DNA of 48,593 nucleotides from Anaerolineaceae bacterium (lineage in GTDB: Bacteria > Chloroflexota > Anaerolineae > Anaerolineales > Anaerolineaceae). Below the pieces are notes generated by a model. It saw only the letters and a list, made by a program, of their open reading frames with translations, made no database searches and was not told where the DNA came from. Shown here one piece after another: positions 23,614 through 33,482 of the stretch. Each line of letters begins with the position of its first letter. The stretch's first letter is position 1. A program made the translations under genes and the position numbers. Where the stretch lies: assembly GCA_020845515.1 (NCBI GenBank), contig JADLFQ010000104.1:1-48593 (forward strand). Direction: 5' to 3'.

Positions 23614-24306
23614 CTATTCAAAACCAAAAAGCATCACCAATTGATCAATCATCTGGAGAACGAAGCCTTCCACCTGGTCCGAGAGGAACCCTTCCAGATA
23701 GCCGTAGAGCATTAAAGCGGTCACCCCATGTAGTGTGCTCCAGGTGGCAAGCGCAATATGGGTTCCCACGGGGTCGCCAGGCATGCCGAGGATTCGAAGA
23801 GATTCGTACCTGCTGACCAGTTCCGGCGGCAAAGGGGGAAAATCGGCGGGCGGATGGATACTGCCAGCGGCGCGCGCTTTTTCGATAAGATTTTGTAAAA
23901 CCAAGAAACCCTTCCGTGAGGAGGCATAGGCAGCTTCCGTCATCTGGTAACCGGGAACCGGTGATCCGAAGATGAGTGCATAGCGGGATGGGTTGAGCAC
24001 AGCCCATTGGTAATATGCCAGGCATACTGCTCTGTATTGCTCGACGTGATTTGCATCAAAAGCCTCATCGCGTGCGGTTTCCAGGTGCCTCGTAAAGGAA
24101 TCGAAAGCATCCTTGATCAATGCTGTGACGAGGTCGTCGCGGCTGGGGTAGTAGCGGTACAAACCTGGAGCCGTCATACCCATTTCTCGAGCGATGGCTC
24201 GCAGGGAAAGCGCAGGTACGCCTTGTTCGGCAATCTGCTTCCAGGCAGTGGATATGATCTCTTCTAAAGTTGTTTCGCGGATTCGTTCGCGTCGAGTAGT
24301 GGTCAT
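23614..24306 (-). CDS. TetR-family regulator of the CPBP operon
   Basis: A 230-residue TetR protein. The helix-turn-helix is at about residues 25-50 (LSLRAIAREMGMTAPGLYRYY), followed by SRDDLVTALI. The C-terminal ligand domain has the WHG-like region around WSTLHGVTALMLYG. I start at ATG 24306 (MTTTRRERIR); the longer frame would run across the promoter and operator. A large inverted repeat at 24316-24364 directly upstream is the likely binding site, so the gene is probably autoregulated together with the two CPBP genes. Confidence 0.88.
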   Translation of the reverse strand: MTTTRRERIRETTLEEIISTAWKQIAEQGVPALSLRAIAREMGMTAPGLYRYYPSRDDLVTALIKDAFDSFTRHLETARDEAFDANHVEQYRAVCLAYYQWAVLNPSRYALIFGSPVPGYQMTEAAYASSRKGFLVLQNLIEKARAAGSIHPPADFPPLPPELVSRYESLRILGMPGDPVGTHIALATWSTLHGVTALMLYGYLEGFLSDQVEGFVLQMIDQLVMLFGFE

Positions 24307-24315
24307 CAAAGTCGC

Positions 24316-24380
24316 CTTGTATACGGTGTAAATATAGTGAACATCGTTTACATTATAATACAAGCGCAATAAAAATTCAA
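24316..24380 (-). promoter_or_regulatory. tetR promoter and nested inverted-repeat operator
   Basis: Two inverted repeats share one centre: TGTAAA (24327-24332) with TTTACA (24347-24352), and outside them CTTGTAT (24316-24322) with ATACAAG (24358-24364). On the minus strand TTGAAT (24375-24380) and TATAAT (24352-24357) are 17 bases apart, so the operator overlaps the -10 and the start site. Confidence 0.7.
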
Positions 24381-24417
24381 GAGGCCAGTTGTCATTTTCG
24401 ACAAGTAGCCTCTTGAA
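24368..24417 (-). terminator. tRNA-Glu terminator
   Basis: TTCAAGAGGC (24376-24385) and GCCTCTTGAA (24408-24417) form a 10-bp stem, continued by TTGTC/GACAA after a small internal loop. On the minus strand it is followed by TTTTTATT. It serves the tRNA-Glu 75 bases upstream and overlaps the -35 of the tetR promoter. Confidence 0.85.
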
Positions 24418-24491
24418 TAAAAATACGCTCTGATGGCAGAACGTATCTACATAGAAAGTACCATATGGAATATATGGACTATTTGTTTCAG

Positions 24492-24564
24492 TGCCCCCAA
24501 GGGAATTCGAATCCCTGTTTTGGCCTTGAGAGGGCCACGTCCTGGGCCACTAGACGATGGGGGC
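24492..24564 (-). tRNA. tRNA-Glu (CTC)
   Basis: A 73-nt cloverleaf: acceptor GCCCCCA/TGGGGGC with discriminator A, and anticodon loop CTCTCAA with anticodon CTC (reads GAG). T arm is AGGGA-TTCGAAT-TCCCT. CCA is not encoded. Confidence 0.93.
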
Positions 24565-24578
24565 AGCGTGCGGGTGCA

Positions 24579-24607
24579 ATTTTAGCATGGTTTCAAAAGC
24601 CGGTCAA
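24579..24607 (-). promoter_or_regulatory. tRNA-Glu promoter
   Basis: On the minus strand TTGACC (24602-24607) and TAAAAT (24579-24584) are exactly 17 bases apart, 14 bases before the mature tRNA 5' end. Confidence 0.8.
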
Positions 24608-24691
24608 CAAATTGTACTCGTCCAATATAAGGGGGCCGGCCCTTTGTTCGAATAAAACGCAATTATTAATCAGCCTTTAATCTCCGCGCCC

Positions 24692-24720
24692 TTGTGATTC
24701 CCTCGGCGGTGGTTTATAAT
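24692..24720 (+). promoter_or_regulatory. Promoter of the polysaccharide operon
   Basis: TTGTGA (24692-24697) and a perfect TATAAT (24715-24720), 17 bases apart. The mRNA should start about base 24727, only some 15 bases before the first ATG, leaving little room for a ribosome site. It is the only strong promoter I see for the long run of plus-strand genes that follows. Confidence 0.8.
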
Positions 24721-24741
24721 TCAGTAACTGAATATTGGCTT

Positions 24742-26210
<1,469 letters not shown>

Positions 26211-26220
26211 AAGGAATTTT

Positions 26221-27075
26221 GTGGAAAGATCGTTGACAGTGAATCAGAGCGACGTCCCTGTGACTATCATTCGGCCCTCCAAGGGATGGACGATGATCAA
26301 TTTGCGCGACTTGTGGCGCTACCGGGAACTGATTTATTTTATGACCTGGCGTGATATCAAAGTGCGCTATAAGCAAACCCTGCTGGGTGCGGCCTGGGCT
26401 GTCTTGCGACCCTTCCTTACAATGGTAGTTTTTAGTATCTTTTTTGGAGAGCTGGCAGGCGTCCCTTCGGACGATGTGCCCTATCCGATCTTCGCCTTTG
26501 CAGCCCTCCTGCCGTGGGAACTGTTCTCTCAGGCGCTGAGTGTCGGCAGCCGTTCACTCGTGCAGAATAGTAATATGATTACCAAGGTATATTTTCCGCG
26601 CGTGATTCTACCGCTTGCGTCGGTTTTGGCTGGTGTAGTTGATTTCTTTGTTGCTTTTTTAGTTCTGGCAGGAATGATGTTTTACTACGGCATTGCACCG
26701 ACGTCTGCGGTGTGGACTTTACCACTTTACCTGTTTCTCACCCTGATTACCGCGATCGGGGTCAGCCTGTGGCTTTCAGCCATGAATGTGCTTTATCGAG
26801 ATGTAGGGTACGTGACGCCGTTTTTGACGCAGTTCTGGTTGTTTATTACGCCAATTGCCTACGGCGCCAGCCTGGTACCGGAAAAATGGCGTTTCTTGTA
26901 CGCGATTAACCCGATGGTCGGGGCGGTGAACGGCTTTCGTTGGGCGCTGCTGGGCATTCCCAGCGCGGCGCCAAATGGAATGCTGTACATCTCCGTGGGC
27001 GTCTCCCTGCTTGTTTTGATAAGCGGGTTGTTTTACTTCCGGCGCATGGAGCGCCAATTCGCGGATATGGTGTGA
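26221..27075 (+). CDS. wzm: Polysaccharide ABC exporter permease Wzm
   Basis: A 284-residue ABC-2 permease with six helices. It begins with the family start LRDLWRYRELIYFMTWRDI and KVRYKQTLLGAAWAVLRP, and contains PIFAFAALLPWELFSQAL and the conserved NVLYRDVGYVTPFLTQFW. These match Wzm/TagG/RfbA permeases that export O-antigen, capsule or teichoic-acid chains. I start at GTG 26221, with AAAAGGA upstream. The ATPase gene wzt follows after 18 bases. Presence of Wzm/Wzt and absence of Wzx/Wzy imply ABC-dependent export of a finished chain. Confidence 0.9.
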   Translation: MERSLTVNQSDVPVTIIRPSKGWTMINLRDLWRYRELIYFMTWRDIKVRYKQTLLGAAWAVLRPFLTMVVFSIFFGELAGVPSDDVPYPIFAFAALLPWELFSQALSVGSRSLVQNSNMITKVYFPRVILPLASVLAGVVDFFVAFLVLAGMMFYYGIAPTSAVWTLPLYLFLTLITAIGVSLWLSAMNVLYRDVGYVTPFLTQFWLFITPIAYGASLVPEKWRFLYAINPMVGAVNGFRWALLGIPSAAPNGMLYISVGVSLLVLISGLFYFRRMERQFADMV

Positions 27076-27093
27076 GTAAAAGGCGAGTATGCG

Positions 27094-28356
27094 ATGAGTC
27101 AAATTTCGATCCGGGCTGAGAAATTGGGGAAACAGTACCGCATTGGCGCGCCGCTCGCGAGTTATCGAACACTGCGCGAACTGATGGGAGAACGCTTTTC
27201 CAATCCGGCTCGCGGGCTGTATCAGCGTGAAAAAAACAATCATATCTGGGCGCTGCGAGATGTATCTTTTGAGGTATATCAGGGGCAGGCCCTCGGCGTT
27301 ATCGGTCGAAACGGCGCGGGCAAAAGCACCTTACTTAAAGTGATCTCGCGGGTTACTCATCCGACCGAAGGGTTTGCAGAAATCCATGGCCGGGTTGGCT
27401 CACTGCTGGAAGTTGGCACCGGGTTTCATCCGGAACTTACCGGAAGAGAAAATGTTTACCTGAACGGCGCCATTCTGGGGATGAAACGAACGGAGATTGA
27501 CCGGAAATTTGATGAGATTGTTGATTTTTCGGAGGTGGCAAATTTTATTGATACACCGGTGAAACGGTATTCCAGCGGCATGTATTTGCGTTTGGCGTTT
27601 GCGGTGGCGGCACACCTTGAACCCGAAATTTTGGTGGTGGATGAGGTGCTTGCTGTTGGCGACGCCGAATTCCAACGGAAATGCCTGGGAAAGATGAGCG
27701 ATGTCGCCCAACAAGGGCGAACGGTGTTGTTTGTGAGTCACAATATGTAGGCGGTGCTGCGCCTGACAGAAGAGGCGCTTGTCATTGAGAAAGGACAGGT
27801 GGCATTGCGCGCTCCAACAGCACAGGCTGTGGATTACTACCTCTCACGCGGGTTTTCCCAGGAGGGACAGCGTGTATGGAGGGAGGACGAAATTCCACAA
27901 AACGCAGCCCCATTCAAGCCACTTGCCATCCGTGTATTGAACCCCGCCGGGGTGATCTCCGATACGCTGCGCTCGGTTGAACCGGTCACGATTGAAATTG
28001 AGTACCTTTTGGACGCGCCCATAACAGGGCTAAGAGTAGGGATTTATCTCCTTAGCACACGCGGTGAGTATATATTTACTTCGTTTGATACCGATGCGGT
28101 GGATCAATACGAGCGGTACGAAGTCCGGAAAACCGGGCGATATGTTAGCCGGTGTACTTTGCCAGGTGATTTTTTGAATGAAGGGCGGTTTGTTATCGGT
28201 GTAAATGCCAGTTCGTACCGGGTTCAGCGATATTTCCATGACGAACAGGCGCTAATTTTTAATATTGATGCAGCGGGCGCGCCGGGGATGCAGTGGCCGG
28301 AACCCCGCATGGGAGCAGTGCGCCCCAAATTGGATTGGCAGATCGAGGGGTTGTGA
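27094..28356 (+). pseudogene. wzt: Polysaccharide ABC exporter ATPase Wzt, split by an amber codon
   Basis: The frame is continuous over 420 codons apart from one TAG at codon 219 (27748-27750). The N-terminal ATPase has Walker A GRNGAGKST (71-79), the Wzt-type signature RYSSGM (158-163), Walker B LVVDEVLAVGD (180-190) and the H-loop FVSHN (213-217). TAG follows at once, where homologues have a coding residue, often Gln (CAG); the frame then resumes AVLRLTEEALVIEKG. A C-terminal domain (about 260-410; VEPVTIEIEYLLDAP, GRYVSRCTLPG) is the Wzt carbohydrate-binding module that recognises the chain end. If the stop is real, export is lost unless TAG is suppressed or the domain is made separately from GTG 27754, which has no ribosome site. 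A sequencing error is possible. Confidence 0.8.
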
Positions 28357-29996
28357 GGGAAAAAGTGGCTTCAAAACAAGTTATTAAAAATGTGTTAGGT
28401 CAAATTCCTTTTACAGCAGAACTGTACTGGCTGGCGCGCCAGAAAGGTGGTCCAATTACCAGTCGTTTTTCCCTTAATCGCCTGCAAGCAGCTTTACCGG
28501 AGATAGTTCCTCAGGCTGCCGCACTGCGAAAGCAGGTTGACTCAAAAGGAAAAAATATTTTTATCTTTGCTACGCTCCATTATTGGATCGAACACGCGGC
28601 TTTATTGGGGATTTCGCTGGCAGCTCAAGGCAACCGGGTAACGTTAGGCTTTCTACCTTACGCCGAATGGCAGAATCCGATCAACCGTTTCGATTTGCGC
28701 CGGCAAAACCTTTATGCGACCCGGGTGCTTGCTGAGGCTTCCCCCTTGATGAATTCGGTTTCATTTTATGGTTCGCGCTACCTGTACAAGGCGCTCCCTG
28801 AGGCAGTGCAGAAAGCGGTTGAACTGGTGACCACATACGACACACAGTATACCCTCCAGACCGAAGAGGTTGATGACCAAAGTGAGGTTTATAAGCTCCG
28901 CTTGGAGCGCAACACCGACGCGGCAAGGACGGCCTATTTTTGGCTCAAAGCCAACCGGCCAGATGTGGTCATCATTCCCAACGGGACAATCCAGGAGTTG
29001 GGGATTGTTTACAGGGTGGCGCGGATATTGAATATACCGGTGGTAACCTACGAGTTCGGCGACCAGCGCCAGCGCATTTGGATTGCTCAAAATGCAGAGG
29101 TCATGCGCCAGGAAACTGATGGATTGTGGGAGACGCGAAAAGATACAGTGCTTAAGGAGAGCGAACTGGAACGGTTGCGGGCACTTTTTACTGCCCGACA
29201 ACGTGCTTCTTTGTGGGAGAATTTTGCTCGCCGCTGGCAGACCACTCCACCGCAGGGCGGTGAAACGGTGCGGGCTGAACTGGGATTGGATGACCGCCCG
29301 ATAGTTTTGCTGGCGACCAATGTACTGGGAGACAGCCTGACGCTTGGACGCCAGATTTTTAGCAAGAGCATGGCTGAATGGATCAGCCGGACTGTACAAT
29401 ACTTTGCCGGGCGGGAGGATGTTCAACTGGTCATCCGGGTACACCCGGGTGAAGTGCTGACACATGGCCAGTCCATGGTGGATGTTGTTCACCATGTTTT
29501 CCCCCGCCTGCCCGATCACATTCGTATGATCAGCCCCAAAGACGAGTTAAATACCTACGATCTCTTCGAGGTGGCCGATTTGGGATTGGTTTACACTACT
29601 ACCGTAGGGCTGGAGATGGCATTGGTGGGGCTCCCGGTGATCGTAGCAGGGCAAACCCATTATCGTGGACGTGGTTTTACTTTTGATCCTGATTCATGGG
29701 TGGCTTACTACAAACAACTGGGCCAAATTTTGGAGTCACCTGGAAATTTCCGGCGAAGCCCGAAAGAAGTTGATCTGGCCTGGCAGTACGCGTACCGGTT
29801 CTTTTTCGAGTACCCGCGTCCTTTTCCGTGGCATCTTGTGCGGATGTGGGATGACTATAAAGCACGCCCTCTGGAAAGTGTTTTAGGCGCCGAGGGAATG
29901 TCGCTGTACGGAAATACCTTTAAATACCTGACCGGTGAATCCATTGATTGGAATGAAGTTGTGGAACAGGAGGCAGATGTCCGGGACGGAAGTTAA
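28353..29996 (+). CDS. Capsule-type glycosyltransferase (GT-B fold), unassigned sugar
   Basis: About 547 residues. The second half has a GT-B/Capsule_synth-like look: VLLATNVLGDSLTLGRQ, VQLVIRVHPGE and LNTYDLFEVADLGLVYTTT, with VGLEMALVGLPVIVAGQTHY forming the nucleotide-sugar loop. FIFATLHYWIEH near the start begins the N-terminal Rossmann domain. The pattern fits capsule or O-chain transferases that also occur as Kdo- or glycerol-phosphate transferases. The start is GTG 28353, overlapping the wzt stop; GTG 28365 with GAGGG upstream is about equally good. It is followed by a methyltransferase gene with a 20-base overlap. Confidence 0.7.
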   Translation: MREKVASKQVIKNVLGQIPFTAELYWLARQKGGPITSRFSLNRLQAALPEIVPQAAALRKQVDSKGKNIFIFATLHYWIEHAALLGISLAAQGNRVTLGFLPYAEWQNPINRFDLRRQNLYATRVLAEASPLMNSVSFYGSRYLYKALPEAVQKAVELVTTYDTQYTLQTEEVDDQSEVYKLRLERNTDAARTAYFWLKANRPDVVIIPNGTIQELGIVYRVARILNIPVVTYEFGDQRQRIWIAQNAEVMRQETDGLWETRKDTVLKESELERLRALFTARQRASLWENFARRWQTTPPQGGETVRAELGLDDRPIVLLATNVLGDSLTLGRQIFSKSMAEWISRTVQYFAGREDVQLVIRVHPGEVLTHGQSMVDVVHHVFPRLPDHIRMISPKDELNTYDLFEVADLGLVYTTTVGLEMALVGLPVIVAGQTHYRGRGFTFDPDSWVAYYKQLGQILESPGNFRRSPKEVDLAWQYAYRFFFEYPRPFPWHLVRMWDDYKARPLESVLGAEGMSLYGNTFKYLTGESIDWNEVVEQEADVRDGS

Positions 29997-30870
29997 GGAG
30001 CAGGTGCGCCGGTTCTATGACCAGATCGGCTGGCAGGAAGTGGCCGAAGGCCTTTACCAAAATGCACGTTATGAAGACCTCCGGCCGGTTGCTGCTGAGT
30101 ATATTCATCGCTGTCACCTGCGGATTACACCTTTTTTTCAGGCAGGCGGGCGTTTTCTTTTAGATGTGGGCTCTGGCCCGGTACAATACCCCGAATATCT
30201 GACCTATTCCGCCCCTTATCAATATCGTGTATGCCTGGATATCTCTCACGTTGCGCTGGTGGAAGCGCGCAGACGGCTGGGCGAACACGGCCTGTATGTT
30301 GTATCAGATGCAGCCAGCCTGCCTTTTGCGGGTGATTGTTTTGACGGTCTGGTTTCTTTGCATACTCTCCACCACTTGCCATTGGAAGAGCAAGAGAAAG
30401 CTTACCGGGAGTTTCATCGGGTGCTTTCTTTTGGTCGGAATGCAGTAGTCGTCAACGGTTGGACGGAATCGGACTTGATGAGTTTTTTCCAGCCGCTGGT
30501 TGCGCTTATGGAACGCGCCGGGACATGGCTGGCGCGCAGGCGCGGCCGGGCGGACGCGGCGAAATTACAGCCCTTCCAAGAGGAGACTGTGAGGGAGAAG
30601 CCTACGGGCACATTTGTGCGCAAAATGAACGCTGATTGGCTGTGGGTTTCACTCGGCACGGAAATGGATTTTGAAATTCGGGTTTGGCGCAGTGTCAGTG
30701 TACGGTTTTTGCGGGCGGTCATCCATCATCAACTGGGTGGAAGGCTTTGGCTGCGTTTGTTATTCTGGCTTGAGGAGCGATTCCCGTATTATTTTGGAGA
30801 AAAGGGACAATACCCTTTGATTATCGTTCGGAAGCCGCGCACTATGGGAAGCGATGGAACAACTAACTGA
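29977..30870 (+). CDS. SAM-dependent methyltransferase
   Basis: A 297-residue class I methyltransferase. The SAM loop is FLLDVGSGPVQYPEYL (about 50-65), the acidic end of strand 2 is VCLDISHVAL, and motif II/III follow as VVSDAASLPFAGDCFDGLVS and LHTLHHLPLEEQEKAYREFHR. The C-terminal third carries hydrophobic and basic stretches that may bind membrane or a lipid-linked glycan. Strong ribosome site AGGAGG five bases before ATG 29977. Position in the operon suggests methylation of a sugar or chain end, which in ABC-exported glycans can act as a length cap read by the Wzt C-terminal domain; that is inference. Confidence 0.82.
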   Translation: MSGTEVKEQVRRFYDQIGWQEVAEGLYQNARYEDLRPVAAEYIHRCHLRITPFFQAGGRFLLDVGSGPVQYPEYLTYSAPYQYRVCLDISHVALVEARRRLGEHGLYVVSDAASLPFAGDCFDGLVSLHTLHHLPLEEQEKAYREFHRVLSFGRNAVVVNGWTESDLMSFFQPLVALMERAGTWLARRRGRADAAKLQPFQEETVREKPTGTFVRKMNADWLWVSLGTEMDFEIRVWRSVSVRFLRAVIHHQLGGRLWLRLLFWLEERFPYYFGEKGQYPLIIVRKPRTMGSDGTTN

Positions 30871-31444
30871 TACTGATGTATGTATTTATCCGGTAACACC
30901 AGACCGCTGGACGGATATGGAAGCATTGTTTGGGCCGCGCGGTGGATGTATGGGCTGTTGGTGTATGTATTGGCGGCTCTCGCGCAAAGAATTTGACGCT
31001 GGTAAAGGCGAAGGCAATCGCACAGCAATGAACGCTTTGGTGGGGGCCTGCCAACTTCCCGGGTTACTGGCTTATAAAAACGAAGAACCGATAGGCTGGT
31101 GCAGTGTTGGGCCGCGCTCGGTTTTCCCTGCCCTGAACCGTTCGCGCCTGTTGAAACCGGTGGATGAGAGAAAAGTCTGGTCTGTGGTTTGTTTCTTTGT
31201 CCAGCGCAGCTACCGCCGTCAAGGGTTGACGGGTTTGCTTCTTCAAGCAGCCCTTCGATACGCTGTTGGACAAGGGGCGGTAATTGTTGAAGGATACCCG
31301 GTTATTCCGCGCGACCAGAACGCAAGTGCTCTGGAGATGCAGACCGGAGTGTACAGTGTATTCCAGAAAGCCGGTTTTGTTGAAGTTGTCCGGCGTTCGG
31401 AGACCCGTCCGATTATGCGTTTTTACATAAATGAGCATATTTGA
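30854..31444 (+). CDS. GNAT-family N-acetyltransferase
   Basis: A 196-residue GNAT protein. The cysteine-rich stretch GPRGGCMGCWCMYWR (about 28-42) belongs to a widespread uncharacterised GNAT subfamily. The acetyl-CoA site is VVCFFVQRSYRRQGLTGLLL (about 111-130), and GVYSVFQKAGFVEV is the usual final motif. It overlaps the methyltransferase gene by 17 bases and precedes the PseB-like gene. A PseH-like role, acetylating an aminodeoxy sugar, is possible by location but not by sequence; the subfamily is not specific to polysaccharide loci. Confidence 0.78.
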   Translation: MEQLTDTDVCIYPVTPDRWTDMEALFGPRGGCMGCWCMYWRLSRKEFDAGKGEGNRTAMNALVGACQLPGLLAYKNEEPIGWCSVGPRSVFPALNRSRLLKPVDERKVWSVVCFFVQRSYRRQGLTGLLLQAALRYAVGQGAVIVEGYPVIPRDQNASALEMQTGVYSVFQKAGFVEVVRRSETRPIMRFYINEHI

Positions 31445-31496
31445 CCGGTAAGGTTTCAAGAAATTTACAGTACGACATTATGCGGTGGAGCAGGGT

Positions 31497-32504
31497 ATGA
31501 ACTGGAATGAAAAAGTTGTTTTGATCACCGGCGGGACTGGGTCCTTCGGCAGGAAGTTTATTGAAGTAATGCTGGGGGAGTATCATCCAGCAAAGATCAT
31601 CGTATACAGCCGCGATGAACTTAAACAACATGAAATGCGGGTGGCTGGCTTTAATCACCCTAGTTTACGCTATTTTATCGGCGATGTACGGGATCTTCCC
31701 CGGCTGCGCAGAGCTTTCAATGGAGTGGATGTTGTTATCCACGCGGCAGCTCTGAAGCAGGTGCCGGCATGTGAATATAATCCCATGGAAGCGGTCAAGA
31801 CCAACATTTTAGGCAGTCAAAATGTGATTGATGCGGCATTGGATGCTGGCGTTGGCCGGGTTCTGGCACTCAGCACGGATAAGGCTGTCAACCCTGTGAA
31901 CCTGTACGGTGCTACAAAGCTGGCGGCTGAGAAACTCTTTGTTCAAAGTAACGCATACGCCGGCGGCACTTCCACTCGCTTTTCCTGTGTGCGATATGGC
32001 AATGTGGTGGGCAGCCGCGGCAGCGTGGTACCTGTATTCCTCAAGCAGCGCTCAAATGGAAAATTGACGATCACCGATGAGCGTATGACGCGTTTTTGGA
32101 TCTCTCTGGAACAGGGTGTGCGTTTTGTGATCCAATGCACCGAACAGATGCACGGGGGAGAGGTGTTTGTTCCAAAGATTCCAAGCATGACAATTCTTGA
32201 TTTGGCAAAAGCCGTAGCACCCCAAGCGCAAATTAATGTGATTGGGATCCGTCCTGGCGAGAAACTGCACGAGGTCCTGATTTCAGAAGACGAAGCCCGC
32301 ACGACGATTGAGTTGGAGGATATGTTTGTCGTCCAACCTCCTGAAGCGTTGTGGTTCGGGCGCGATTGGGAAAAGTTGGGGCGTGCACTTGAGAACGACT
32401 TTCGCTATGCCAGTAATACCAATACGGCGTGGTTGAGCATTGATGAGATTCAGCAAATTATCGCGCCGATTCAGTCGGAATTAGATCAAGGAACTTTGGA
32501 ATGA
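31497..32504 (+). CDS. pseB: UDP-GlcNAc 4,6-dehydratase (PseB-like)
   Basis: A 335-residue extended SDR. The start VVLITGGTGSFGRKFIE, SRDELKQHEMR and the active-site region TDKAVNPVNLYGATKLAAEK match PseB/FlaA1-type inverting dehydratases, which make UDP-4-keto-6-deoxy-L-AltNAc from UDP-GlcNAc. MTRFWISLEQGV and IRPGEKLHE are further family stretches. It is soluble, lacking the membrane part of WbpM-type enzymes. The start is ATG 31497 with GGAG upstream. The next gene is a reductase where pseudaminic-acid loci normally have the aminotransferase PseC. CapE/WbjB-type dehydratases of L-FucNAc routes are the main alternative. Confidence 0.82.
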   Translation: MNWNEKVVLITGGTGSFGRKFIEVMLGEYHPAKIIVYSRDELKQHEMRVAGFNHPSLRYFIGDVRDLPRLRRAFNGVDVVIHAAALKQVPACEYNPMEAVKTNILGSQNVIDAALDAGVGRVLALSTDKAVNPVNLYGATKLAAEKLFVQSNAYAGGTSTRFSCVRYGNVVGSRGSVVPVFLKQRSNGKLTITDERMTRFWISLEQGVRFVIQCTEQMHGGEVFVPKIPSMTILDLAKAVAPQAQINVIGIRPGEKLHEVLISEDEARTTIELEDMFVVQPPEALWFGRDWEKLGRALENDFRYASNTNTAWLSIDEIQQIIAPIQSELDQGTLE

Positions 32505-33427
32505 CCCGCTTTTTAGTAACCGGCGCAAGTGGCTTGCTCGGGTTGAATTTCTCCTTGAGAGTGGGCAGCGAGCACCAGGTGGTTGGAGTGGTGAATCAAC
32601 AAGTTTTGTATCAGGCGCCTTTCCCAACCGTGCAGGTTGATCTGTCCGAAAAGGGCGCGGTCGAAACGCTGATCAAACAAACCCATCCGGATGTTGTCCT
32701 ACACTGCGCCGCGCTTGCGAATGTTGATACTTGTGAACTTGAGCCGGAACGTGCTTTCCGTGTGAACGCTGAACTTCCGGGGGAACTCGCGGCAGCTTGC
32801 AAACGGGAGAATATCAAGCTGCTGCATATTTCCACCGATGCGGTTTTTGATGGACAGAAGGGTGCGTACAGTGAAACGGATGCCCCTCAACCTATTAATA
32901 CGTACGCACGCACCAAGCTGGCGGGGGAACGGGCCGTCCAGGATACCAACCCGGATGCGATCATTGCGCGGGTGAACTTTTATGGCTGGAGTTTAACGGG
33001 CCGGCGCAGCCTCGCAGAGATTTTTTACACCAACCTTTCGTCCAACCAAACGATGCGAGGCTTTACGGATGTATTTTTCTGCCAGTTTTATGTAGACCAA
33101 CTGACAGAGATCCTGTTGCAAATGGTGAAAAAGAAATTGAAAGGGTTATATCACACTACCAGCCCGGAGAGTTTAAGTAAACACCATTTCGGAAAAATGA
33201 TTGCAGAACAATTTGGGTTGAACGCCGGTCTTTTGATCCCTTCCTCCTGGCAGGAAGCCGGCTTAAAAGCGGTACGTTCACCTAACTTGACGCTGGACAG
33301 CCGGAAGCTGAGCCGCGACCTGGAGATGACGCTGCCGGGGCAGAAGGAGGGGGTGCGGCTGTTTTATTCGGCGTTTTGTGCCGGACTGCCAAAACGCATC
33401 TGTGAGATGGGCCGCAGCTCCGCCTGA
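32501..33427 (+). CDS. RfbD-like NAD(P)-dependent sugar reductase
   Basis: A 308-residue protein of the dTDP-4-dehydrorhamnose reductase type. The cofactor loop is FLVTGASGLLGLN (4-16), the substrate loop is HCAALANVDTCELEPE, and the catalytic pair sits in NTYARTKLAGE. ISTDAVFDG is another landmark. It overlaps the dehydratase stop by four bases, so it may act on the 4-keto product of that enzyme instead of on a dTDP-sugar; no rmlA, rmlB or rmlC is present in the window. Such reductases also sit in spore-coat polysaccharide (sps) loci. Substrate therefore uncertain. Confidence 0.78.
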   Translation: MTRFLVTGASGLLGLNFSLRVGSEHQVVGVVNQQVLYQAPFPTVQVDLSEKGAVETLIKQTHPDVVLHCAALANVDTCELEPERAFRVNAELPGELAAACKRENIKLLHISTDAVFDGQKGAYSETDAPQPINTYARTKLAGERAVQDTNPDAIIARVNFYGWSLTGRRSLAEIFYTNLSSNQTMRGFTDVFFCQFYVDQLTEILLQMVKKKLKGLYHTTSPESLSKHHFGKMIAEQFGLNAGLLIPSSWQEAGLKAVRSPNLTLDSRKLSRDLEMTLPGQKEGVRLFYSAFCAGLPKRICEMGRSSA

Positions 33428-33482
33428 TCTGTTGTTGTAGATCCGTATAAACAGGGAAGGTGAAAACCAATTGCGGAGGTTG

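Noticed and set aside
27754-28356. Separate gene for the Wzt C-terminal domain
   Set aside because: GTG 27754 has no ribosome site and the frame joins directly to the ATPase; a point nonsense change is more likely, though coupled reinitiation is not excluded.
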